Below, one piece after another: positions 35,506 through 44,712 of a stretch of 59,901 nucleotides of DNA (position 1 is the stretch's first letter; each line of letters starts with the position of its first letter). This stretch comes from Lentisphaerae bacterium ADurb.Bin082 (GTDB taxonomy: Bacteria > Verrucomicrobiota > Lentisphaeria > Oligosphaerales > Oligosphaeraceae): contig MWEG01000114.1 of the NCBI GenBank assembly GCA_002070945.1, positions 1 through 59,901 on the forward strand, read 5' to 3'. Made by a program: the position numbers and the translations under genes. The notes under the pieces are model-generated. The model saw only the letters and a program-made list of their open reading frames with translations. It was not told the DNA's origin and did not search any database.

Positions 35506-36797
35506 ACACCACTATGAACAACTTCTTCAATCCCGTCGAAGAACGCTATTCCGCCGATGAAATCGCCGCAGTCCAACAGAAACGACTGTGCGCCATGGTC
35601 CGTCATACCGACCAGAACAACGCCTACTTCCACCGCCGCTACCAAGCGGCAGGGGTCGACAGCGCCGGTTTCCGCGGCCTTGATGACCTCCAGGCCCTGC
35701 CGTTCATGAGCAAAATCGACTTCCGCGAACAATACCCTGACGCTATGTGCTGCGTGCCGAAAAACACGATTGCGGAAATGCACATGTCCAGCGGTTCGAC
35801 CGGCACCCCAGTCGTCATGCTCTATACCCTCAACGACGTCAACCAGTGGGCGGAATGCATGGCCCGCTGCTACTGCATGGCCGGCGCCAAGCCCGGCGAC
35901 GTCGTTCAAATCACCCCGGGCCTGGGTTTGTTCAACGGCGGCTTCGGATGCTTCCACGGCGCCCGCAAACTCGGCACGTTCATCGTCCCCACCGGACCAG
36001 GCAACACCCAGCGCCAAATCACCCTGGCCAAGGACATGAAGACCAACGTCATCGTCAGTGTCGTCTCCTACGGCATACGCATCATGGAAATGGCCCAGCA
36101 GATGAACGCCGACCTGCCCGATCTGAAAATCGGCATCTTCGGCGCTGAGACCTTCTCCCCAGCCATGAAGGAACGCATCAGCTCTGGACTCGGCATCGAA
36201 GTCTTTGATATCTATGGCATGACCGAAACTGGCGGCATCGGCACACTCGGACAAGACTGCTGCGCCCATAACGGAATCCATGTCTGGGAAGACCACTATA
36301 TCGTCGAAATCATTGACCCGACCACCAAACAGCCAATCGCTGACGGCGAAATGGGCGAACTGGTCATCACCTCCATCACCCGCGAAGCTATCCCCATCAT
36401 CCGCTTCCGCACCGGAGACCTGACCCGCGTCCTCTCACGAAAAACCTGCGAGTGTGGACGAACCCACGTTCGCCTCGCACCGATCAGCGGCCGCGTCGAC
36501 GATATGCTCATCATCAAGGGTGTCAACTTCTTCCCCTCCCAGGTCGAACAATCCCTGATGAAAATCCCCGGCGTGCTTCCGCAGTACCGCATCATCGTCA
36601 ACGACAACCACGGCGTCATGGAAATGTACATCGAGGTCGAGGCTGAACCCGGCGTCACTGGACACCAAGTCGTCAAACAACTTCGCGAAGACCTCGGCTT
36701 CGCTCCAGACGGCGATGTGTTCCCACCCGGCTCCATCCCGCGCCAGGAAGGAAAAGCCAAACGCGTCATCTACAAAAAAGACGGAATGGATATCTGA
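35502..36797 (+). CDS. paaK: Phenylacetate-CoA ligase family enzyme
   Basis: An adenylate-forming ligase of 431 residues that joins aryl acetates to CoA. It has the AMP-binding loop SSGSTGTPVV, YGMTETGGIG, the RFRTGDLTR hinge region, CECGRTHVRLAPISGRVDDMLIIKGVNFFPSQVE and the C-terminal GKAKRV lysine region. Both CECG-type cysteines typical of PaaK are present. Sitting between iorB and iorA, it probably interconverts the aryl-acetyl-CoA made by the oxidoreductase with the free acid, possibly conserving energy. The ATG at 35502 overlaps the iorB stop; the ATG at 35514 is an alternative. Confidence 0.92.
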   Translation: MNTTMNNFFNPVEERYSADEIAAVQQKRLCAMVRHTDQNNAYFHRRYQAAGVDSAGFRGLDDLQALPFMSKIDFREQYPDAMCCVPKNTIAEMHMSSGSTGTPVVMLYTLNDVNQWAECMARCYCMAGAKPGDVVQITPGLGLFNGGFGCFHGARKLGTFIVPTGPGNTQRQITLAKDMKTNVIVSVVSYGIRIMEMAQQMNADLPDLKIGIFGAETFSPAMKERISSGLGIEVFDIYGMTETGGIGTLGQDCCAHNGIHVWEDHYIVEIIDPTTKQPIADGEMGELVITSITREAIPIIRFRTGDLTRVLSRKTCECGRTHVRLAPISGRVDDMLIIKGVNFFPSQVEQSLMKIPGVLPQYRIIVNDNHGVMEMYIEVEAEPGVTGHQVVKQLREDLGFAPDGDVFPPGSIPRQEGKAKRVIYKKDGMDI

Positions 36798-36798
36798 T

Positions 36799-38541
36799 AT
36801 GCGACAACTCTTCTCCGGCAATGAAGCCATCGCCCGCGGCGCCTGGGAAGCCGGCGTCAAAACCGCCTTCGGATACCCTGGCACCCCATCAACGGAAATT
36901 CTGGAAAACTTCGCCCGTTATCCCGACGTCTATGCTGAATGGTCGCCGAACGAAAAGGTCGCCCTGGAAGCTGCGGTCGGCGCCTCCTTGGCAGGCGCCC
37001 GTTCTTTTGTGACCATGAAGCACGTCGGCCTCAACGTCGCCGCTGACCCGCTCATGACTTTGTCCTACATCGGCGTTCGCGCCGGACTGTTGATCGTAGT
37101 TGCTGACGACCCTGGGCAGCATTCCTCCCAGACTGAACAGGACACCCGCCATTACGCCCGCCTCGCCAAGGTTCCGATTGTCGAACCCGGCCACGCGGGC
37201 GAATGTCGCGAATACATGATCCGAGCGTTCGAACTGTCCGAAAAATACTGCTGCCCGGTCATCCTCCGCACCACTACCTGCGTCAGCCACTCGCGCTTTT
37301 TGACCGACACCGCCGAACGCCAGGAACACCCATTCCCGCCTTTCGCCCCCAACCCCTCTCAATATGTGCCCCTGCCAGTCTGGGGACGCAAACTCCGCGT
37401 CAAAATCGAGGAACGCCTTGACGCCCAGGTGGCCGACAACGCTGCTGACCTGGCCTGGCACCGCGAATTTACCCGCCAGTCCGACCTCGGCATCATTTCC
37501 TCTGGCGTAACTGCCCTGCACTGCCTTGACGTGTTTCCAGAAGCGACCATCCTCAAGCTCGGCTGGTCCTGGCCCTTCCCGGACGACCTGCTGCGAGCCT
37601 TTGCCGCCAAGGTCAAACGACTGATCGTCATCGAAGAAGGCGATCCGATCCTGGAAGAACACGTCCGCGCCCTCGGGCTGGAAGCAGAGGGCAAGAACGT
37701 CGTTCCCCGAACCGGCGAACTGACGCCTGCCCGCCTGGCTCTAGTCAAGGCCGCGCTGGAGGGCCAGGACGCCAACCTGCCTGCTCCGCTGCCCTCGGCG
37801 GCCGACCTGCCGACTCGGCCGCCCATCCTCTGCGCCGGCTGTCCGCACCGCGGCATCTTCTATGCTTTGGCGCAATTCGACGTGGTGGTGACCGGCGACA
37901 TCGGCTGCTACAGCCTGGGCGTATTTCCGCCGCTGTCCCGCACAGACGTCGTTCTCTGCATGGGCGGCGGCTTCACCATGGCGCACGGCATGACCAAGGC
38001 CGGCGAAACCCGGCCGGTCGTCGGCATTGTAGGCGACTCGACCTTCTTCCACTCTGGCATCACGGGTCTGCTCAACATCGTCTACAACCGCAGCCCAGCG
38101 ACCTGCATCGTAGTCGACAACCGCACCACTGCCATGACCGGCCACCAGGAGCACCCAGGCACTGGCTGCACCCTTCAAGGCGAGAAAACCGCCTCTGCTT
38201 CCATCGAAGCCATTGCCAGAGCCTGCGGCGTGACCAGAATCCAAGTCGTCAATCCATATGACATTGCGGAAACCACCCGCGCACTCAAAGAAGAGCTGTC
38301 TGCCCAGGAGCCATCCCTGATCATCTCTCGGGCGCCCTGCATCCTCAAGGAAAAAAAGGCCATTGGCAAGCCCTACGCGATTGAGCCGCAAAAATGCAAA
38401 AACTGCCGCGCCTGCCTGAAGTTAGGCTGCCCGGCCATTGAAGCTGCTGATAAACGCACCAAGCCGACCATCAATCCGCAGCTCTGCACCGGCTGCTCCA
38501 TGTGCGCCCAAGTCTGCCGTTTCGACGCCATTTCATCGTAA
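36799..38541 (+). CDS. iorA: Indolepyruvate:ferredoxin oxidoreductase, alpha subunit
   Basis: The 580-residue large subunit. It begins LFSGNEAIARGAWEAG and FGYPGTPSTEI (pyrimidine-binding domain). In its middle it has CAGCPHRGIFYAL and the TPP/Mg motif in GDSTFFHSG with NRTTAMTGHQEHPG. It ends in a ferredoxin domain with two [4Fe-4S] motifs, CKNCRACLKLGCPA and CTGCSMCAQVC. The start lies one base after the paaK stop, so the three genes are one tightly packed operon. Substrates are expected to be indolepyruvate, phenylpyruvate and hydroxyphenylpyruvate from aromatic amino acids. Confidence 0.95.
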   Translation: MRQLFSGNEAIARGAWEAGVKTAFGYPGTPSTEILENFARYPDVYAEWSPNEKVALEAAVGASLAGARSFVTMKHVGLNVAADPLMTLSYIGVRAGLLIVVADDPGQHSSQTEQDTRHYARLAKVPIVEPGHAGECREYMIRAFELSEKYCCPVILRTTTCVSHSRFLTDTAERQEHPFPPFAPNPSQYVPLPVWGRKLRVKIEERLDAQVADNAADLAWHREFTRQSDLGIISSGVTALHCLDVFPEATILKLGWSWPFPDDLLRAFAAKVKRLIVIEEGDPILEEHVRALGLEAEGKNVVPRTGELTPARLALVKAALEGQDANLPAPLPSAADLPTRPPILCAGCPHRGIFYALAQFDVVVTGDIGCYSLGVFPPLSRTDVVLCMGGGFTMAHGMTKAGETRPVVGIVGDSTFFHSGITGLLNIVYNRSPATCIVVDNRTTAMTGHQEHPGTGCTLQGEKTASASIEAIARACGVTRIQVVNPYDIAETTRALKEELSAQEPSLIISRAPCILKEKKAIGKPYAIEPQKCKNCRACLKLGCPAIEAADKRTKPTINPQLCTGCSMCAQVCRFDAISS

Positions 38542-38561
38542 CCCAGCCAGGAGGGTTGAGC

Positions 38562-39038
38562 ATGACAAACACCCCCCGCCATTTCCGCGCCGCCCAGAGC
38601 ACGTACTGCCCGCCCCGCCCCCGCAGCGGCTTCACGGTCATCGCCATGCTCGCAGCGGCTTTCCTGCTGGCAGCATGCGCCTCCAACCCCAAGGGACTCA
38701 CCGGAGAACACAATCCCAGGCATGACCAAAATCGATGGGTTGACGAAAATCTCGTCATCAACACCGTCGTCCAATGCGTCAACAACGCCGACTTCGCCTC
38801 CCGTCGCCCTGCCGCAGTCAAAGAATATGCCACCTTGTTGCGCCTTAGCTACATGCGGGTCTCAGAAGGAGGCGTTGACGTTGACGCCGGCGTCCGCGCC
38901 CTCAACTTCATCTATAAAATCCACCGTGACGCTAATGGCGACCGGAAGCTCTGGCAAGATGTCGTCGAACGCGCCAAAGATACTACCGACGACGCTGGAC
39001 GTCTGCTCGGACTGCCAATCCCGCCAAAATTCCACTGA
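38562..39038 (+). CDS. Small lipoprotein of unknown function
   Basis: A 158-residue product with an AGGAGGG ribosome site just upstream. The N-terminus is unusually long before the hydrophobic segment (FTVIAMLAAAFLLAAC), and the lipobox LAAC gives Cys39 as the lipid anchor. The mature part is polar and mostly helical (NRWVDENLVINTVVQCVNNA, then ALNFIYKIHRDANGDRKLWQ). No family is recognised. It follows iorA by 20 bases and could be on the same transcript, but an envelope lipoprotein has no obvious link to the oxidoreductase. Confidence 0.75.
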   Translation: MTNTPRHFRAAQSTYCPPRPRSGFTVIAMLAAAFLLAACASNPKGLTGEHNPRHDQNRWVDENLVINTVVQCVNNADFASRRPAAVKEYATLLRLSYMRVSEGGVDVDAGVRALNFIYKIHRDANGDRKLWQDVVERAKDTTDDAGRLLGLPIPPKFH

Positions 39039-39599
39039 CAAAAGCGAGACGCGCAGCGTGGGCTACCCGTCCACAACCTATTTTAAACCACGGATGGACA
39101 CAGATGGACATAGGGTGGACTCTCCGTCCACAACCTAATTTATGTGTCACCCTTACAGGGCTCCAAATATATGCCATCTCCCCCAGGGCTGCGCCGGGCC
39201 TGACGGCCCGGCGCAGCCCTGGGCTTTTATGTGTCGCCCTCTGGGCTTTTGCCGCTTTGCGGCTGTTGTGGACATTGTGGACTGAGTGGACGTTGTGGAC
39301 GGCGGCTGATGTGCGTCGTACTGGCGGCCCAAAGGGCCAGCAACATAAAAGCCCAGGGTGAGCGTAGCGAAGCCCTGGGTGAGGCGTATAATAATTTTGA
39401 GCCCCGCCAGGGGTGACACATAAGCGCTGATTTACAGAAAATCTTTCTCAAAAAACAAGAAGTTGGCAGATAGTAGTACGGATTTTTTATAGGGTTGCTG
39501 TTGTAAGCACTGAACACGCAGAATACACGGAAATTTTGTCTTGGGGGTTGCTGCTTGGAAGGATGGGATGGCACGCGGATTTGCGGTTTAGGATGGGTT
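39039..39599. repeat. Intergenic region dense in palindromes and shared modules
   Basis: No gene is seen. GTCCACAACCTA occurs at about 39069 and 39128, and an ACCACGGATGGACACAGATG tract at about 39089. TATGTGTC next to a CCCT...GGGCT palindrome occurs at about 39141, 39228 and inverted at about 39413. 39270-39302 has GTGGAC units. 39415-39480 is the inverted, reordered counterpart of 19084-19167. Confidence 0.7.
39182..39223. terminator. Perfect 19-bp GC-rich hairpin with 4-base loop
   Basis: CCCAGGGCTGCGCCGGGCC (39182-39200) pairs perfectly with 39205-39223 around TGAC, followed by CTTTTAT. It could end the iorB-to-lipoprotein transcript, though it is about 140 bases after the last stop and also looks like one of the mobile GC-rich palindromes of this genome. 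Confidence 0.45.
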
Positions 39600-40811
39600 C
39601 TAATTGGCGCCGGAATGCGGTTTGCCTGCAAGAGCATGAAGTGCCGCTTGCCAGCCATCTGCTTCATGAATGACTTGGACGGAGATGCCAGTCGCGGGCT
39701 CAGCGATTGCCTCCGTAGCAAAGACGACTATCGGCAATTCCGGGAATGGATTTGACGCCAAAAGCAACTGTATGCGTGCGGCTGTTTCTTCAGGCGTGTC
39801 TGCACAGCGCACTGCACTTGCTGCTACCTGGCGATGGAACGCATCCCACATCAGATTTTTCAAAAAAAGATCATTCTTGCCTTGATTGCCGAGAAAAATC
39901 ACATGTTTTGATGCATCTTTCGGCGCTGGGAAGGAAACCATCATTTTTTCCGTGAAATCGACTGGTGGCAAAGAGGACATTAGGCGTTCGAATTCCGGCG
40001 ATTGCAAAACGAAAGCAGCGATCAGGCGATGCGACAGCTCCCACGTTGAGTGCTGGTCAAAGCGTCCTGTCTCATTCCAGGCGGGCGGGGTGACGACATG
40101 GCGTATGTTGAAGCCTTTTTCAATACCTTCCTCGACCATGTCAGCAGTCCTCTCCAATCCTGGACAACCCCATATATTTAACGCGAGCATGCGGATATCG
40201 CTTGAGCCTGAGAAAGGCGCATAGCGGGAGCCGCCATTCCATGCCGCTACCCTGATCCGCTCCGGGAATGTGACGGCCATTTGCTGAGCCATGCTCCCGC
40301 CGCTGGATTCGCCGATAACGATCAAGGGACGGAGCTCAAGTCCAAATTCAGCAGCAATGTGTTTCTGGATGCGGAAGACCAGCGCCGCCCAGCCAGACTC
40401 AGGATAGATGTAATAGCGGGCAGGGTCGGCAGTTATTACAGTATTGGCTTCAATGCTCAGGCTGAACGCCGAATAACCTTGCTGCAAGGCAAAGTCGCGA
40501 TGCCATGACACCAGACCCTGGCGAAGTCGGGCAGCTTCGCCATTATAAGGCGCATAAAAAACCATGGTTGAGGCGCTTGGGAGCGGACGGCCATTTTCTG
40601 GGTTCAAGGGAATTGCATAGCGGACCAATGTCTTCGGATTCAGTGGCTTCCGTATAGTCAGCTCAAAGCTCCCCTCTACTATGCCAGAGCCGGGAGCAGG
40701 CTGAAATGACAAGGGCGGGAAAAGAACAACATATCTCCAGACCAGGTAGCCGGAGAGCGCTGATGCGACCAATACAGCTGCAAGCAAGCCGAATATTTTG
40801 CGACAGGACAT
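39600..40811 (-). CDS. Membrane-anchored alpha/beta-hydrolase
   Basis: A 403-residue protein with one N-terminal membrane helix (7-32) and an extracytoplasmic alpha/beta-hydrolase domain. The nucleophile elbow is VIGESSGGSMAQQM (GESSG, Ser169). NGGSRYAPFSG follows, and a possible acid/His pair is FLGNQGKNDLF and HEADGWQAALHAL. It resembles PHB-depolymerase-like or esterase families only loosely. Stop is TAG. I chose the ATG at 40811; an in-frame TTG at 40829 is possible. Base composition is lower in GC than neighbours to the left. It lies about 105 bases after the O-antigen-ligase-like gene and may share its transcript, suggesting a surface-glycan or ester-modification role. Confidence 0.7.
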   Translation of the reverse strand: MSCRKIFGLLAAVLVASALSGYLVWRYVVLFPPLSFQPAPGSGIVEGSFELTIRKPLNPKTLVRYAIPLNPENGRPLPSASTMVFYAPYNGEAARLRQGLVSWHRDFALQQGYSAFSLSIEANTVITADPARYYIYPESGWAALVFRIQKHIAAEFGLELRPLIVIGESSGGSMAQQMAVTFPERIRVAAWNGGSRYAPFSGSSDIRMLALNIWGCPGLERTADMVEEGIEKGFNIRHVVTPPAWNETGRFDQHSTWELSHRLIAAFVLQSPEFERLMSSLPPVDFTEKMMVSFPAPKDASKHVIFLGNQGKNDLFLKNLMWDAFHRQVAASAVRCADTPEETAARIQLLLASNPFPELPIVVFATEAIAEPATGISVQVIHEADGWQAALHALAGKPHSGAN

Positions 40812-40916
40812 TATTTCAGGTTCTTCCAAGGGGTGCGAAAAGAATAGTTGTTGTGCGAAATTCTGTAATAAATACTTGTATGCCTTCAGCCTGCCGTACG
40901 TAGTTCGGGCTTACTT

Positions 40917-42440
40917 TTATCGACGAGGCTCCTTCTGCAAGAGTTGCGCCGCAAGTTCCATGACGAGCTGGTTGACTTTGGCGGCTTCCTCCTCTGATGT
41001 CATCGTAGTTGATGTTTCAGGGAAAAGCAGACCTTGCACAGATTTGTTTTCTGCTTTGGCTGCTTGCAGAAATTCATCCATTGTGTCGTTATCATCATCC
41101 ATGATATAGCCTGGCACTTCTATTTCAGCCACATGCGCCAAGGGCGACAAATCTTCAAGGGGCCAGTCTATTGATGCTTTTATGCCGATAAATCCGCATA
41201 GCCCCAATGCCCGTGCTTTGGCATCGCTGTTCAGAAGGGCAAAATTACCCACTATGCCGACGCCGACAACCAACATGGGCAGACCGCCTGCCGCTTCTGC
41301 AGCCATATTCAATGCAATTTTCGAAGCTTCAAGACCCTGACGGCCAGATTCCAAGGCTACAGATACAATGGCATAGCCATCTTTAAGCCATTCCCTGAAT
41401 GAAGGCAGGCCATAGATTTTTTTATCACCTCCAAATGCGTCTGCTGGCAAAAAGAAGATTGCCAGCGCTTTAGGCTTTTGGCAAGGAAATGCCGTCAGCA
41501 CCAGATTCTTTTCCTCGCCTTGGCGCATCGGTCGATATTCAAAATGGCGATACGACATGCTTAAGTTAGTCCAGCATCCGACGAACCATATTGCTCCACA
41601 AACCAGCAATGCAGCGGCAAACGGGACGCAGCAATCCAATAAAGGGCGGAAAGCGAACTTTTTAATCAGGCAATTTCCAGCCGTAAAGCAAAAAGTGACA
41701 ATGAGATTGCAGAGAAACCAAGGAAATACTTCCGGCTGTTCGTAAAGAGTGCTGAAGCATGAACCAACCAGGTATGACAAGCAAGAACACAGCAAGCCAG
41801 CCAAAATGGCGCTTCGTGAAGAATAGGCGTTGCGACCAGCAATCCACAAGATGGCAAAGCAGACTAAAAGCAAGGGAAATAAAATGCGAAAGCCATGCCT
41901 GACACTGATAGTCAAGACATCACTGATCATCGTGCGATAATGTTCCCTCACGCTTTCCGGCTGATACCATTGGGCATACAATTTCCCACAGGCGTGCGGA
42001 CTCCAGCCTCGGCATGGTCTCATAGCCGTCACACCGCAGGCGCCGCGCCAAAGCCAAAAACGATGCAAGATGGAGCCATCATGGATTTGCGTCATGCTGC
42101 GCATACGCGCAGCGCCAGACGGGAGCAATAAAAAAACGCCCAGCAAGAACACAACGACCCAGCCCATCGCTATTTTACTGCGAGTTAAAGCTGAGAATGC
42201 CGTCATAGCAAGCAAAGCAGACAGAATTCCGCCTCGGGAATATGTCATGGCAAGCAAACCGCTCAAGCCCAGGATTACAGCGAATAAGCAACAAGCTATC
42301 CAACGGCTCTTAGTCTTCTTCTGCCAGCATATGCAGGCAAATCCAAACAACAAAACTATCATCATCGCCAGCCAGGCAGCGCAAACATTAGGCGAAATGA
42401 AAAAGAGTTGCAGCCTTGGATTATTCAGATAACGATACAT
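40917..42440 (-). CDS. O-antigen-ligase-like membrane protein with C-terminal hydrolase-like domain
   Basis: 507 residues. The first about 270 residues have seven to eight membrane helices and Wzy_C/O-antigen-ligase features: ISPNVCAAWLAM, LAMTYSRGGILSALLAM and WRGACGVTAMRPCRGWSPHA, the last resembling the W.GA...HPW.GVGPG loop. Family members normally have four or five more helices before this point, so the N-terminus is missing or the form is compact. Residues about 300-507 resemble an alpha/beta-hydrolase: KALAIFFLPADAFGG, VVGVGIVGNFALL at the elbow position, and GYIMDDDNDTMDEF. The elbow lacks Ser, so this domain is probably non-catalytic. There is no clear ribosome site at the ATG. Confidence 0.6.
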   Translation of the reverse strand: MYRYLNNPRLQLFFISPNVCAAWLAMMIVLLFGFACICWQKKTKSRWIACCLFAVILGLSGLLAMTYSRGGILSALLAMTAFSALTRSKIAMGWVVVFLLGVFLLLPSGAARMRSMTQIHDGSILHRFWLWRGACGVTAMRPCRGWSPHACGKLYAQWYQPESVREHYRTMISDVLTISVRHGFRILFPLLLVCFAILWIAGRNAYSSRSAILAGLLCSCLSYLVGSCFSTLYEQPEVFPWFLCNLIVTFCFTAGNCLIKKFAFRPLLDCCVPFAAALLVCGAIWFVGCWTNLSMSYRHFEYRPMRQGEEKNLVLTAFPCQKPKALAIFFLPADAFGGDKKIYGLPSFREWLKDGYAIVSVALESGRQGLEASKIALNMAAEAAGGLPMLVVGVGIVGNFALLNSDAKARALGLCGFIGIKASIDWPLEDLSPLAHVAEIEVPGYIMDDDNDTMDEFLQAAKAENKSVQGLLFPETSTTMTSEEEAAKVNQLVMELAAQLLQKEPRR

Positions 42441-42586
42441 TCGAAGAATCGCTTTGCGAAAAGTATGCTGTCATCCAGCTTTGACGACGCCAAGAGAAGA
42501 CGTTCTTTTTTCCAAACCATGTCAATAAAAATGCTTTGGCAGACTACGTTGCTTTCGTCTTCGCATTTTATCGATTGCAGATACGC

Positions 42587-43456
42587 TCAATGGCTGACGC
42601 TCTTACGTTTATGCCAAAAGACAATCCCAAGCGCGATAACTGCAATTGGCAACAGAAACCAAGGCGCTTTCTGACAAATAAAGCCCAGTGGGTTATGATT
42701 AGTCAGCTTATTCACCTTCTGGCGAAATTTTCCTGGCGTTGTATTCCGATTCGTTGCCTTTGTAATTTGCTTCCGTGTTTTGATAACATTCTTCGAGTGG
42801 GCTTTTGCCCTTTTTGCATAAAGTTTCAAACGCTCGCGAGAATCTTTTGCGTATTTTAACTTTGCATCAGGCGGCACGCTAAAATCATCGTCGGTAAATA
42901 CTGGATTAAAATTAATATTTTTTTTGCGATCAGAAAGCAACCGCATGCCTGATGAATTATAGTAGTCCCAGGAGAGGATAAATAACTTTTCTTTGTCAAT
43001 TATAAACTCAGTCATTTCGCCGCCTGTTGCACGCTCCGTAATTTTCCAACAATTTCTACCTTGATAAGTAAGACTTGTCATTTTGTATGTGGCGTCCTTG
43101 GGCATCGTATGTCGAGGAATCTCATCCTGAGTCACTATCCCCATAACTCCGTCTTGAGTTACCCACAAGTCAAAGCATCCATCAGAATTATATATTGTCT
43201 TTGAGTTAAATGACCAATATCTATCGTTGAAATCTTTAGCCCTTATTGTTTCTGTGACACGCCACGCTGAACCGTCGGGGTTACGCCTTTGCTTGACAGT
43301 TGTTTCGTAGTCCTCGTCACTAGCGTCTTCAAATGAGAAGGTTAGAGTTACACCATTAATAATCGCTTGCTCCAGCAATTCTTCCGGTTTTGGTTGGGCG
43401 CAAATAGAAACTCCCCAAAAAATCAGGAATCCAAGGATGCAATGCCATTTTCTCAT
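42587..43456 (-). CDS. Exported protein with C-terminal membrane anchor, LolA/RseB-like body
   Basis: A 289-residue protein with GGGAGGT five bases before the ATG. Residues 1-21 are a signal peptide (CILGFLIFWGVSICA). The beta-rich body (about 35-200) contains RRNPDGSAWRVTETIRAKD, DGCFDLWVTQDGVMGIVTQ and TYQGRNCWKITERATGGEMTEFIIDKEK, a pattern reminiscent of LolA/RseB half-barrel domains that bind lipids or lipoproteins. A basic region (205-255) and one C-terminal helix (APWFLLPIAVIALGIVFW) plus a basic tail follow. The assignment to that fold is only by appearance. The gene is AT-rich and heads the minus-strand group with the two genes below it. Confidence 0.6.
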   Translation of the reverse strand: MRKWHCILGFLIFWGVSICAQPKPEELLEQAIINGVTLTFSFEDASDEDYETTVKQRRNPDGSAWRVTETIRAKDFNDRYWSFNSKTIYNSDGCFDLWVTQDGVMGIVTQDEIPRHTMPKDATYKMTSLTYQGRNCWKITERATGGEMTEFIIDKEKLFILSWDYYNSSGMRLLSDRKKNINFNPVFTDDDFSVPPDAKLKYAKDSRERLKLYAKRAKAHSKNVIKTRKQITKATNRNTTPGKFRQKVNKLTNHNPLGFICQKAPWFLLPIAVIALGIVFWHKRKSVSH

Positions 43457-44712
43457 GCTGACCTCCCTGCCTGTAAAAGCGTCTTGGGTAGACTCATTTT
43501 ATAAAAATGTCGCTGTAGTTATTGATTATTCGCCAGCATAATTTGCAATGCGCTGGTAATAATTGTGTTAGGATTTGAATTGGTGCGACTGCCGCAGAGC
43601 TTACCCCCGCTTCATCAGATGGCTGCTTCATCAGATGGTTCTAATTTACATTATACAATAATTCATGATAAATTCAAGCTGCCGTTCTATTTCCGCACCA
43701 GGTCAAATTAATTTGGTCGCGTCCCGAAGTTGGGACCTGGGTTAAGAGCTTAATCTTTCGTTAGGCCTGTAGTTTTTGATTTGCTGATCTTGAAACTCTT
43801 TTTTGTGCGAATGGCCAATGGCGCTGACCTTATCCCCGGGGAAGTGCACACTCGAAGCCCACGAGTTTTTTTAGGCATTGGTCTACCTGGGCCTCGCATG
43901 CCTGAAAAACCGCATCCTCCAGTAGAGCCGGTGGGTGTGTCCCCCCACCGACCGGGCATGGAAGCCCAGTCCAGATGCCTGGCTATTCCTTGGCAGGTTG
44001 CGCTCCCGCAGAGCCTGCCTCCGCTTCGCCAGGTAATTTTACTTTACCCCACCTGCGCCCTTTTCAAATCATCCGGGCGCCCCGGTTGGGGAAGCCCGTT
44101 TTTCCAGTTGCCAAGAACTACTTCGGCTTCAGCCTATTCCGGCTTGGATCGTATCCATTGTAATAGAACGCCAGCCGTATCTTCATTGCATTAACCTAAA
44201 AAAAAGCAGTTGAATTTTGGGCATGGATTGGTCAGCGTTTATAGGGTTAGGGGTGGCGCGCGCGCCACCCCTAACCCCTATAAGCCTGGAATACGTACGA
44301 CAGCCTGAATGACTGCAAGTGTTCATCACAAGGTTTCGCACATTAACGATTCTTTGGAACTGGCCTTGGAATGAAATTATCTTCAACGCAATTGTAAAAC
44401 GTCAAATACATGTTAACTTCATAGTGGGTTCATGGCTCTTTTTGCCTTGGCATGGGAAATCTCCTTGATAAAGCAGGCGTCAGCGCCATGCCCATGAAAA
44501 AGCGCAAGATGTCAGATTGATTTTTTCGGATGCCCCTTTGACCAAGTCGTTTTTGAAAAAGTGAGGTGTGGCCGTCAGGGACTGGCGGTCTGGTTCTGCT
44601 TCCAGGAAATCCTTAGTAAAGCCGGCGTCGGCATCATCACAGTTTGTGCCGGCCGGCGTCTGTTGTTGTGCAATTTGGCGAGCTGCTGTCACCATGCAAA
44701 GGGGGAAGCAAG
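43457..44712. other. Long AT-rich intergenic region, no gene seen
   Basis: Nearly 1.26 kb without a convincing reading frame or RNA gene. GCTTCATCAGATGG occurs twice in tandem (about 43609 and 43623). Related CCGCAGAGC(T/C)T and CGCTTC segments occur at about 43592 and 44008. A related pair of about 30 bases (GAAATC...TAAAGC.GGCGTC) lies at 44456 and 44606. A long palindrome at 44240-44282 is listed separately. It separates divergent envelope genes and probably holds their promoters, but I could not place them with confidence. Confidence 0.5.
44240..44282. repeat. Long palindrome with self-complementary centre
   Basis: TTAGGGGTGGCGCG is followed directly by CGCGCCACCCCTAA (28 bases, perfect), extended on both sides by TATAGGG/CCCCTATA with one bulge. 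There is no loop spacer, so it could form a cruciform or a very stable RNA hairpin. Confidence 0.85.

Noticed and set aside
43781..44194. 137-codon plus-strand frame in the long spacer
   Set aside because: Composition is Pro-rich and repeat-derived, with no ribosome site or recognisable family.
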